Of a DNA stretch of 19,438 bases, positions 1 to 5,932 are shown piece by piece (the first letter of the stretch is position 1; each line of letters begins with the position of its first letter). The DNA is from Xanthocytophaga sp031424975 (lineage in GTDB: Bacteria > Bacteroidota > Bacteroidia > Cytophagales > 172606-1): the NCBI GenBank assembly GCA_031424975.1, contig JANPIL010000319.1, positions 1 to 19,438 of the forward strand. The letters are read 5' to 3'. Below the pieces are notes generated by a model. The model saw only the letters and a program-made list of their open reading frames with translations, ran no database searches and was not told where the DNA came from. The position numbers and the translations under genes were made by a program.

Positions 1-1710
1 CCACATATCAAACTGGAAAATGCCTTTCGACAGCGGCGAGCCTTTGAACGTCTCGTACGCGCCTTCGGCCTTGGCCAGTTCCATCGAAGCTGTCATGGCA
101 CCGAAGTAAATCGTCTCGAAAATATCCTCGTTCAAGCCCTTTGCTTCCTCCGATTCAAACGGCATCCGCAACAGGATAAACGCATCGGCAAGCCCCTGAA
201 TGCCAATGCCAATCGGGCGGTGACGCTTGTTGGAGCGTTCGGCTTCGGGTATCGGATAGAAGTTAATGTCAATGATCTTGTTCAGGTTGCGCGTGATCAC
301 TTGCGTCACTTCAAACAGCCGCTGGTGGTTGAATTTGCCGTTTTCAATGAATTTTGGCAGCGCAATCGAAGCCAAGTTGCACACCGCCACTTCGTCTTTG
401 GAGGTGTATTCCATGATTTCGGTACACAGGTTCGACGACTTGATCGTGCCCAGGTTTTTCTGGTTCGATTTGCGGTTCGCGTGATCCTTGTACAAGATGT
501 ACGGCGTGCCCGTTTCAATCTGCGATTCAATCACGGCAAACCACAAATCCTGCGCCTTGATTGTCTTGCGTCCTTTGCCTTCGCGTTCGTATTTCTCGTA
601 CAATTGCTCAAACTCGTCGCCGTAGCAATCGGCCAAGCCGGGGCATTCGTGCGGGCACATCAGTGTCCACGTGCTGTTTTCCTCCACGCGCTTCATGAAC
701 AAATCGGGAATCCAGAGGGCGTAGAACAAATCGCGGGCGCGGAGTTCTTCCTTGCCGTGGTTTTTCTTCATTTCCAGAAACTGGAACACATCGGCGTGCC
801 ACGGCTCCAGGTAAATTGCAAACGCGCCTTTGCGTTTGCCGCCGCCCTGGTCCACGTACCGCGCCGTATCGTTGAACACTTTCAGCATCGGGATGATGCC
901 GTTGGAAGTTCCGTTGGTTCCCTTAATGTAGCTGCCCGTGGCGCGGATGTTGTGGATGCTCAGGCCAATGCCGCCCGCCGATTGCGAAATCAGGGCGCAC
1001 TGTTTCAGCGTGTCGTAAATGCCTTCGATGCTGTCGTCTTTGGCGGTTAGCAAAAAGCAGCTCGACAATTGCGGCTTGGGCGTGCCCGCGTTGAAAAGCG
1101 TGGGCGTGGCGTGCGTAAACCAGCGTTCTGAGAGCAGATTATACGTTTCCAACACCCGCTCAAGGTTATCGCCGTGGATGCCCACCGCCACGCGCATGAG
1201 CATGTGCTGCGGCCGCTCCACCACTTTGCCATCCAGCCGGATCAGGTAGGAGCGTTCCAGCGTCTTGAAGCCGAAATAGTCGTAGCCGAAATCGCGGTCA
1301 TAGATGATGCTCGAATCCAGCAGGTCGGCGTGTTTCTTGATCACTTCAAACGTCTCCTTGGAGAGCAAGCCCGCGTTTTCGCCCGTTTTCGGATCCACGT
1401 AGGTAAACAGCCGCTTCATCGTGTTGAAAAACGACTTGCTGGTGGTTTTGTGCAGGTTTGAAATGGCAATCCGCGCCGCCAGAAGTGCGTAGTCGGGGTG
1501 CGTGGTGGTGAGCGAAGCGGCGGTTTCGGCGGCCAGGTTGTCGAGTATCTCGGTGGTTACGCCGTCGTAGATGCCGTCAATGACTTTGCGCGCCACCGAA
1601 ATCGGGTTCACGTAGTTGGTGTCCAGTCCGTAGGACAATTTTTCAATCCGCGCCGTTACCTTATCGAATTTGACTGATTCGCGCCGCCCGTCTCTTTTGA
1701 TTACATACAT
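1..1710 (-). CDS. nrdA: Ribonucleoside-diphosphate reductase class Ia, alpha (R1) subunit, 3' end cut by window edge
   Basis: Catalytic subunit of aerobic ribonucleotide reductase, which reduces ribonucleoside diphosphates to deoxyribonucleotides. The visible 570 codons start at ATG 1710 (MYVIKRDGRRESVKFDKV) and stay open to base 1. Residues about 1-90 form an ATP-cone, the allosteric overall-activity domain. The redox cysteine pair is C218 (in PQLSSCFLL) and C444 (in EVAVCNLAS). The thiyl-radical cysteine is C429 in SSNLCTEI, flanked by the expected N427 and E431. The C-terminal CxxC tail, which receives electrons from thioredoxin, would lie beyond the window. The gene follows nrdB on the same strand with a 123-bp spacer containing one copy of the dispersed bipartite motif, so the two are probably co-transcribed. 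No Shine-Dalgarno sequence precedes the start. Identity is secure from motifs and from nrdB next door. Confidence 0.97.
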   Translation of the reverse strand, partial: MYVIKRDGRRESVKFDKVTARIEKLSYGLDTNYVNPISVARKVIDGIYDGVTTEILDNLAAETAASLTTTHPDYALLAARIAISNLHKTTSKSFFNTMKRLFTYVDPKTGENAGLLSKETFEVIKKHADLLDSSIIYDRDFGYDYFGFKTLERSYLIRLDGKVVERPQHMLMRVAVGIHGDNLERVLETYNLLSERWFTHATPTLFNAGTPKPQLSSCFLLTAKDDSIEGIYDTLKQCALISQSAGGIGLSIHNIRATGSYIKGTNGTSNGIIPMLKVFNDTARYVDQGGGKRKGAFAIYLEPWHADVFQFLEMKKNHGKEELRARDLFYALWIPDLFMKRVEENSTWTLMCPHECPGLADCYGDEFEQLYEKYEREGKGRKTIKAQDLWFAVIESQIETGTPYILYKDHANRKSNQKNLGTIKSSNLCTEIMEYTSKDEVAVCNLASIALPKFIENGKFNHQRLFEVTQVITRNLNKIIDINFYPIPEAERSNKRHRPIGIGIQGLADAFILLRMPFESEEAKGLNEDIFETIYFGAMTASMELAKAEGAYETFKGSPLSKGIFQFDMW

Positions 1711-1769
1711 AGTGAGGAGGGGTTAAAAAAATGAAGAATGTTGAATATTTGAATGAGTGAATGATAGGC

Positions 1770-1799
1770 GGGTTTGGGCTTTCCGGAAGATACTATTTT
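1770..1799 (+). repeat. Dispersed bipartite motif, copy 1
   Basis: GGGTTTG (1770-1776), 13-nt spacer, ATACTATTTT (1790-1799). It lies in the nrdB-nrdA spacer, antisense to both genes, and is preceded by GGC as in several other copies. Confidence 0.9.
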
Positions 1800-1833
1800 G
1801 TCTGAATCAGGATTTGCAGGATAAAAAAACCTT

Positions 1834-2826
1834 TCAGAAATCCTCGTCCAGCGAGAACTTCCCGCCTTCCTTTTCGCCGCCGCCCATCACGCCCGCTTTC
1901 TGGTATTCGGCCACGCGTTTTTCAAAGAAATTGGTTTTGCCTTGCAGCGAAATCGTGGTCATGAAATCAAACGGGTTGGCCGCGCCGTAATACTTGTCGT
2001 AGCCCAGCCGTTCGAGCCAGAAATCGGCCACGTATTCAATGTATTGCTGCATCAGGCGGGCGTTCATGCCAATCAGGGCCACGGGCAGCGCCTCGGTGAT
2101 GAACTCCTTTTCAATCGCCACTGCATCCAAGATGATTTCGTGGACGCGTTCCTGCGAGAGTTTGTTCTTGATGTATTTCGTGTAGAGCAGGCAGGCAAAT
2201 TCGCAGTGCAAGCCTTCATCGCGCGAAATCAGTTCGTTGGAAAAACTCAGGCCGGGCATCAGTCCGCGTTTTTTCAGCCAGAAAATCGAGCAGAACGAGC
2301 CGGAAAAGAAAATGCCTTCCACCGCCGCAAACGCCACCAGCCGCTCCACGAAGTTTTCGCTGTTAATCCAGCGCAACGCCCATTCGCCTTTTTTCTGCAC
2401 GCACGGCACGGTATCCAGCGCATTAAACAGGTAGTCCTTTTCCTTCGGATCTTTCACATACGTGTCAATCAGCAGCGAATACGTTTCCGAGTGGATGTTT
2501 TCCATCATGATCTGGAAACCGTAAAAGCACTTGGCTTCGGGATATTGCACTTCGGTCAGGAAATTCACACCCAGGTTTTCGTTCACAATGCCGTCACTGG
2601 CCGCAAAAAACGCCAGAATGTGCTTGATGAAGTGCCGTTCGCCGTCGTTCAGCTTTTCCCAATCCGACAAGTCGGGCGAAAGGTCAATTTCTTCGGCCGT
2701 CCAAAAGCTGGCTTCGGCTTGCTTGTACATCTGCCAGATGTCGTTGTGCTCAATCGGGAACAGCACAAAACGGTTCGGGTCTTCGGCCAGCAATGGCTCG
2801 TGGGCGGCAATGGCGGTGCTATGCAT
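1834..2826 (-). CDS. nrdB: Ribonucleoside-diphosphate reductase class Ia, beta (R2) subunit
   Basis: The 330-aa radical-generating subunit of class Ia ribonucleotide reductase; it holds a di-iron centre and a stable tyrosyl radical and pairs with NrdA. The ligand set is complete: D78 (ASDGIV), E109 and H112 (MENIHSE), E170 (VEGIFF), E204 and H207 (RDEGLH). The radical tyrosine is Y116 in HSETY. The C-terminus KFSLDEDF matches the short acidic-aromatic tail by which R2 docks on R1. The length is in the range of the shorter R2 proteins (E. coli has about 375 residues). ATG at 2826 is the start; a Bacteroidota-type -7 box lies about 90 bp upstream, overlapped by an inverted repeat. The beta subunit gene comes before the alpha gene here, the reverse of E. 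coli nrdAB. Confidence 0.97.
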   Translation of the reverse strand: MHSTAIAAHEPLLAEDPNRFVLFPIEHNDIWQMYKQAEASFWTAEEIDLSPDLSDWEKLNDGERHFIKHILAFFAASDGIVNENLGVNFLTEVQYPEAKCFYGFQIMMENIHSETYSLLIDTYVKDPKEKDYLFNALDTVPCVQKKGEWALRWINSENFVERLVAFAAVEGIFFSGSFCSIFWLKKRGLMPGLSFSNELISRDEGLHCEFACLLYTKYIKNKLSQERVHEIILDAVAIEKEFITEALPVALIGMNARLMQQYIEYVADFWLERLGYDKYYGAANPFDFMTTISLQGKTNFFEKRVAEYQKAGVMGGGEKEGGKFSLDEDF

Positions 2827-2915
2827 ATTTTCTGGGTGTTTAGGATGTTACAAACGGTTTGGGGAATTGGCATCTGACGGATTCAAAACCCGTCGGCGGG
2901 CTTAATTAGCGGAAC

Positions 2916-2960
2916 CAAATTTACAAACAATTGTTCGCTTGGCGAACCCGAATTGTTTGT
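2916..2960 (-). promoter_or_regulatory. Putative nrdB promoter -7 box overlapped by an inverted repeat
   Basis: On the minus strand TAAATTTG (2923-2916) matches the Bacteroidota -7 consensus TAnnTTTG, about 90 bp before the nrdB ATG. Immediately upstream is a dyad: outer arms ACAAACAATT (2923-2932) and AATTGTTTGT (2951-2960), inner arms GTTCGC (2933-2938) and GCGAAC (2942-2947), loop TTG, with a 3-nt bulge CCG on one side. The right arm touches the -7 box. This could be an operator controlling ribonucleotide reductase expression. It does not resemble the NrdR box I know. The dyad is seen directly; promoter and operator function is inferred. Confidence 0.55.
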
Positions 2961-2979
2961 GTTTTCGCGCAAGCGTCGA

Positions 2980-3009
2980 GGGTTTTCGCTTTTTGAAACA
3001 TACTATTTT
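2980..3009 (+). repeat. Dispersed bipartite motif, copy 2
   Basis: GGGTTTT (one mismatch), 13-nt spacer CGCTTTTTGAAAC, ATACTATTTT. Upstream of nrdB, pointing away from it. Confidence 0.85.
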
Positions 3010-3429
3010 TCTGCGTGGCAATGGCATGGTTTCAAAAGCTACCGGGTTCTGTTCTTGGCTATTGGTGTTCAAGTTGATAGGCTGCTGCTCTGAAGTCGCC
3101 TTCAAAAAAGGGAAGACAAATATAGAAGCTATCGGAAAAAGGGTATCCACAAATGATGTTGATGAACTGTTGATGAAATGTGAATATGTGTTAATAGGCT
3201 GGCTGTCATGTTTTTAATGCTTGGCAGATTTAACATTGGCGTAACATTGAACCATCGGTCAGCCTACAGCCAAGAAAAATTCCTTGCGCAGGCTTGGCCG
3301 TGATTTTCCGGAACAAAATCAAGGCAAACCTGACGCGTGCCGCCGCCGCCAATGCCTGATGCCCGGCCAACTTTGCCTTGGCGGTGCGTTGGCAGCGGCC
3401 TTTTGCCAAGTGCCAATGCCGGGTGCGGC

Positions 3430-3459
3430 GGGTTTGCCGCTTTCCGAAGATACTGTTTT
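3430..3459 (+). repeat. Dispersed bipartite motif, copy 3
   Basis: GGGTTTG, 13-nt spacer CCGCTTTCCGAAG, ATACTGTTTT (G variant). It ends 73 bp before the 224-aa secreted protein gene. Confidence 0.9.
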
Positions 3460-3532
3460 ATTACATGAGGTTTGCCTTCGGGCAAGTTACTTTCCGGCAG
3501 GCGCGGCCTATTTAGAAGAAACAAACTGACCC

Positions 3533-4207
3533 ATGCGCACGTCTACTTTTTTAAGAATAGCTTTCGGAATTTGCCTTGCCGTTCCGGTTGCCGCCCAAAC
3601 CACCCGCACATATATTGTCACCAACAATGGCGACACGGTGCGCACGGCTGTCCGTTTCAATGCCAAAATGGCCGACAACAACCGCGAGGTTTTTGCCTTT
3701 GTCAATGGGCGCACGGTTCGTTATGCTCCCGGCGACCTCAGGGCGTACTACAATGGATTGCAGGAATACGAAACCCAACCGCTGGGCGAAGCGGTGGTGT
3801 TTTTGCAGCGGCACACTGCCGGATATGCCAGCCTGTATTACTGCGATGAGGCCATGCTTGCCGAAATGATCCGCAATTATCCGCGCCTCGGCGACCAGAT
3901 TGGTTGTTCGCTCAAAGATGCGGTGGGTTCGGCGGTGAAATCGGTGAGGGAGGCGAGCCATTTCAACGGAAAAATCCCGGTGCTGATGACCGAGGGAAAA
4001 AACCTGCGCATATTCGACCCCAACCTGCCCAAGCGCAAACAGGAACTGGCCGCCTACTTCTACGATTATCCCGGCACAGAATCACTGTTGAGCCAGGCAA
4101 AACTCACGCCCGAAACCTACGAGCAACTCGTGATGGCCTACAACCAATGGAAACCGCAGGCATTGGCGCGGCTGGTGAGCCAAGAAAAAAACGCGACCGG
4201 ATTTTAG
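3533..4207 (+). CDS. Secreted protein of unknown function (224 aa)
   Basis: I do not recognise the family. The N-terminus MRTSTFLRIAFGICLAVPVAAQ is a typical Sec signal peptide with predicted cleavage near residue 21-22, so the protein should be exported to the periplasm or beyond. It then opens with TYIVTNNGDTVRTAVRF, a phrase of the kind often seen in Bacteroidota secreted proteins with small beta domains (xIVTxxGDTxxG). There is one pair of cysteines, in YYCDEAM and QIGCSL, that could form a disulfide. No lipobox, C-terminal sorting tail or catalytic motif is visible. ATG 3533 is the start because it gives the intact signal peptide. A motif copy ends 73 bp upstream. The next genes run in the same direction but are separated by more than 300 bp with a hairpin, so an operon is unlikely. 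Confidence 0.8.
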   Translation: MRTSTFLRIAFGICLAVPVAAQTTRTYIVTNNGDTVRTAVRFNAKMADNNREVFAFVNGRTVRYAPGDLRAYYNGLQEYETQPLGEAVVFLQRHTAGYASLYYCDEAMLAEMIRNYPRLGDQIGCSLKDAVGSAVKSVREASHFNGKIPVLMTEGKNLRIFDPNLPKRKQELAAYFYDYPGTESLLSQAKLTPETYEQLVMAYNQWKPQALARLVSQEKNATGF

Positions 4208-4235
4208 GAACCCCGTATGGTATTCACAAAGGGAA

Positions 4236-4298
4236 AAAACAGTATTCCCGCCCAAAAGCGGGATTTCGCTCCGCTCAACTTTTAAAAACGCCAAACCC
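4236..4298 (-). repeat. Dispersed bipartite motif, copy 14, split by a 33-nt insertion
   Basis: On the minus strand: GGGTTTG (4298-4292), the normal 13-nt spacer (4291-4279), then 33 extra nt (4278-4246), then ATACTGTTTT (4245-4236). The extra segment contains a hairpin, TCCCGC/GCGGGA (4246-4251 and 4258-4263 on the plus strand). Confidence 0.8.
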
Positions 4299-4358
4299 GC
4301 CCTTCGGCAAGTCATGTTTTCGGAGGCATTGGGTGGCTCCCTTGGTTTTTCTGTCGGC

Positions 4359-4386
4359 AAGGCTCACGGTTTTTTTCGTGGGCCTT
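4359..4386 (+). terminator. Possible intrinsic terminator hairpin
   Basis: Arms AAGGCTCACG (4359-4368) and CGTGGGCCTT (4377-4386) pair over 10 bp with one G-T wobble around a T-rich 8-nt loop, and are followed by ATCTTTTTAAAATTT. It sits 152 bp after the stop of the 224-aa protein gene, which is far for a terminator, so the role is uncertain. Confidence 0.45.
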
Positions 4387-4538
4387 ATCTTTTTAAAATT
4401 TGACCCGCCACGGTTTTTTGTTGACATTCACAAGATTTTTTCCATACATTGGCTGTCCATTCCAAAAAAATGGAAACCTGCCAAGCCAGCGAACCTGAAA
4501 ACGTTAAAAGACATCGGTCACAAAACCCTTTCAAACGC

Positions 4539-4745
4539 ATGGCTCTCTCTACCCAAGACTTCAAGGAAATTGGTTCGCAAATGGAAGTGATGCGCCACTT
4601 TATCCGGCAACATCCGCAGCAGGCCACTGAGATATTCGAGCAGTGCCCCGAACTTCACGAACATATCAAAAGCATCGTCGCGACCCTACGCCAGATGCAG
4701 GAAGACGTAAAAACCGTTGAAAACAGCCGACAAGGGCTAATCTGA
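4539..4745 (+). CDS. Small helical protein of unknown function (68 aa)
   Basis: A short open frame, MALSTQDFKEIGSQMEVM onwards, with the composition of a soluble, mostly alpha-helical protein: many Gln, Glu and His residues, heptad-like hydrophobics, and no membrane segment or signal peptide. I do not recognise a family. The frame extends upstream to 4449, but that part (Cys/Ser/Arg-rich, low in hydrophobics) looks unlike the rest, so I prefer ATG 4539. No clear promoter or Shine-Dalgarno sequence supports the choice. It is plausible as a real gene because the region is otherwise empty and the protein composition is natural. It could still be chance. Confidence 0.55.
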   Translation: MALSTQDFKEIGSQMEVMRHFIRQHPQQATEIFEQCPELHEHIKSIVATLRQMQEDVKTVENSRQGLI

Positions 4746-4847
4746 AACGCACCGAACACGGGTTTTTTGCAAGTCAACGCAAGGGTACTGGCTGCTTCCC
4801 CGTGGTTGAAACCGTACGTTGGCAATTGCCTTGCCGTGAAAATTAGG

Positions 4848-4879
4848 TTTGACAAAGAGGCTTAATTGACGCAACTTTG
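4848..4879 (+). promoter_or_regulatory. Putative promoter of the T9SS-tail protein gene
   Basis: TTTG (4848-4851), a 20-nt spacer, then CAACTTTG (4872-4879) fits the Bacteroidota consensus TTTG-N19-21-TAnnTTTG with one mismatch in the -7 box. The start codon is at 4900, leaving a very short leader. Assigned by sequence pattern only. Confidence 0.5.
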
Positions 4880-4899
4880 CGAAAACCATATTTTCTGCC

Positions 4900-5742
4900 A
4901 TGATTTTCATGCCCTTCCGTTGGAATGCCATCCGCCAGAAATTGTGGATTGCCGCCTGCGTAGTGTTCATGGCCGGTAATGTACAGGCCGGCGAAATCCT
5001 GATTGCCGGCATTTACCAAGGAAAAAACCTCTTCGTCCAGAATCCATTTTCGCCCGACAACAAAACCTACTGTACGAACGAGGTTTATGTGAACGACGAA
5101 AAAGTGATGGCCAGCATCAAACTCGGGGCATTTGAAATAGATTTGTCGGGCTTGGAAGTGGATGATCCGGTCACAATCCGCATTACGCACAAAGACGGTT
5201 GCGCCCCCAAACTCATCAACCCGCAGGTAATCCGCCCCAGCGGGAATTTTCAAATCACCGATGTGCTGGCCTCCGGCAACACCATCAAATGGGTGTCATC
5301 GGGAGAAACGGCGGCATTTACCTATTACGTGGAGAGTCTGGTCAATGGCAATTGGATAGTTCTGAGAAAAATGAACGCCAAAGGCCAACCGAAAACGCCG
5401 TATGTTGTGACGGTGGCCGAGCCGGATGCCGCGAACAAATACCGGATTAAGGCCCAGGACACCGAAACGCACCATATGTTCTACAGCCGGGTTTTCGGCC
5501 AGCGTGCCGAGGCACCCGTAACCAAACCGGATACGGCTGACTACAAGCCAATTACCTTCACCCCCAAAAACCCGAAAACCCGGCTTACGCTCTCACGCGA
5601 GGCTGAATACGAAATACTGGATGCCCGCAAAAAAACGATTGCCAAGGGAAAGGGCTTAGTCGTGAGCGTTGCCAGGCTGAAAACGGGAACCTATTATTTG
5701 AAAACCGAAGGCCAGCCGCCGCAGAAATTCGTGAAGAAATGA
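4900..5742 (+). CDS. Secreted protein with a C-terminal domain like T9SS type A sorting tails (280 aa)
   Basis: The N-terminus (KLWIAACVVFMAGNVQA) is a Sec signal peptide ending near residue 30. Residues about 31-110 form a beta-rich domain (GIYQGKNLFVQNPFSPDN...FEIDLSGLEVDD) with cysteines at 58 and 101. Residues about 115-200 look like a fibronectin-III-type or similar beta sandwich. After a Thr/Pro/Lys-rich linker, residues about 228-280 (YEILDARKKTIAKGKG...LKTGTYYLKTEGQ..KFVKK) have the strand order and terminal basic KFVKK seen in type A sorting domains of the type IX secretion system. I infer export by T9SS to the surface or medium; no enzymatic motif is seen. ATG 4900 (MIFMPF) is used; ATG 4909 is an alternative. 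A promoter-like pair lies just upstream and a bidirectional terminator downstream. Confidence 0.85.
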   Translation: MIFMPFRWNAIRQKLWIAACVVFMAGNVQAGEILIAGIYQGKNLFVQNPFSPDNKTYCTNEVYVNDEKVMASIKLGAFEIDLSGLEVDDPVTIRITHKDGCAPKLINPQVIRPSGNFQITDVLASGNTIKWVSSGETAAFTYYVESLVNGNWIVLRKMNAKGQPKTPYVVTVAEPDAANKYRIKAQDTETHHMFYSRVFGQRAEAPVTKPDTADYKPITFTPKNPKTRLTLSREAEYEILDARKKTIAKGKGLVVSVARLKTGTYYLKTEGQPPQKFVKK

Positions 5743-5769
5743 GGTTGCAAATGTGTGCAGCGTCTCTCC

Positions 5770-5799
5770 GGGTTTGACGTTTTTGGAACATACTGTTTT
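5770..5799 (+). repeat. Dispersed bipartite motif, copy 4
   Basis: GGGTTTG, 13-nt spacer ACGTTTTTGGAAC, ATACTGTTTT. It starts 28 bp after the T9SS-tail gene and faces copy 5. Confidence 0.9.
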
Positions 5800-5842
5800 G
5801 CCAGAAGAATCCATTTGGCGTTGGCGTGAACCTGTGGCTGAA

Positions 5843-5872
5843 AAAATAGTATCTTTTCAAAAGCCCAAACCC
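5843..5872 (-). repeat. Dispersed bipartite motif, copy 5
   Basis: Minus strand: GGGTTTG, 13-nt spacer GGCTTTTGAAAAG, ATACTATTTT. It converges with copy 4 with 43 bp between them and lies next to the bidirectional terminator at 5878-5916. Confidence 0.92.
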
Positions 5873-5877
5873 CCTTC

Positions 5878-5916
5878 AAAAGCAAAAGGCACGAACCAGT
5901 CGTGCCTTTTGCTTTT
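5878..5916. terminator. Bidirectional intrinsic terminator between convergent genes
   Basis: Perfect 17-bp arms AAAAGCAAAAGGCACGA (5878-5894) and TCGTGCCTTTTGCTTTT (5900-5916) around loop ACCAG, with A-rich left and T-rich right ends, so it can end transcripts from both sides. It lies between the T9SS-tail gene (stop 5742) and the ftsH stop (5933), 17 bp from the latter. Confidence 0.9.
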
Positions 5917-5932
5917 GCGTATGTGCTGAAAA

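Larger units (their letters stand above)
2961..3532. other. Long non-coding stretch between nrdB and the 224-aa secreted protein gene
   Basis: I find no convincing gene here. Short open frames that cross it contain the dispersed motif and have no protein-like character. It holds motif copies 2 (2980-3009) and 3 (3430-3459). It also has a GC-rich patch, about 3330-3440, with short inverted arms such as TTGGCA/TGCCAA and the word GCCAATGCC twice. The first part (about 3110-3260) is AT-rich and could hold promoters, but I cannot point to a good -7/-33 pair. Confidence 0.5.

Noticed and set aside
220..1050. Long plus-strand open frames over the first 1.5 kb
   Set aside because: They are antisense to nrdA, whose minus-strand translation has all catalytic residues; the plus-strand peptides are Phe/Val/His-rich without protein-family character.
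1942..2877. 311-codon plus-strand open frame
   Set aside because: Antisense shadow of nrdB, which has the full di-iron ligand set.
2939..3217. 92-codon plus-strand frame upstream of the 224-aa gene
   Set aside because: It contains motif copy 2, has no start context, and its composition looks random.
3330..3440. GC-rich patch with GCCAATGCC repeats as a structured RNA
   Set aside because: Arms are short and scattered with no consistent fold that I can draw; listed only as part of the non-coding stretch.
3904..4590. 228-codon plus-strand frame
   Set aside because: It overlaps the 3' half of the 224-aa secreted protein gene out of frame and continues through motif copy 14 and the hairpin region; low-complexity Arg/Pro/Lys composition.
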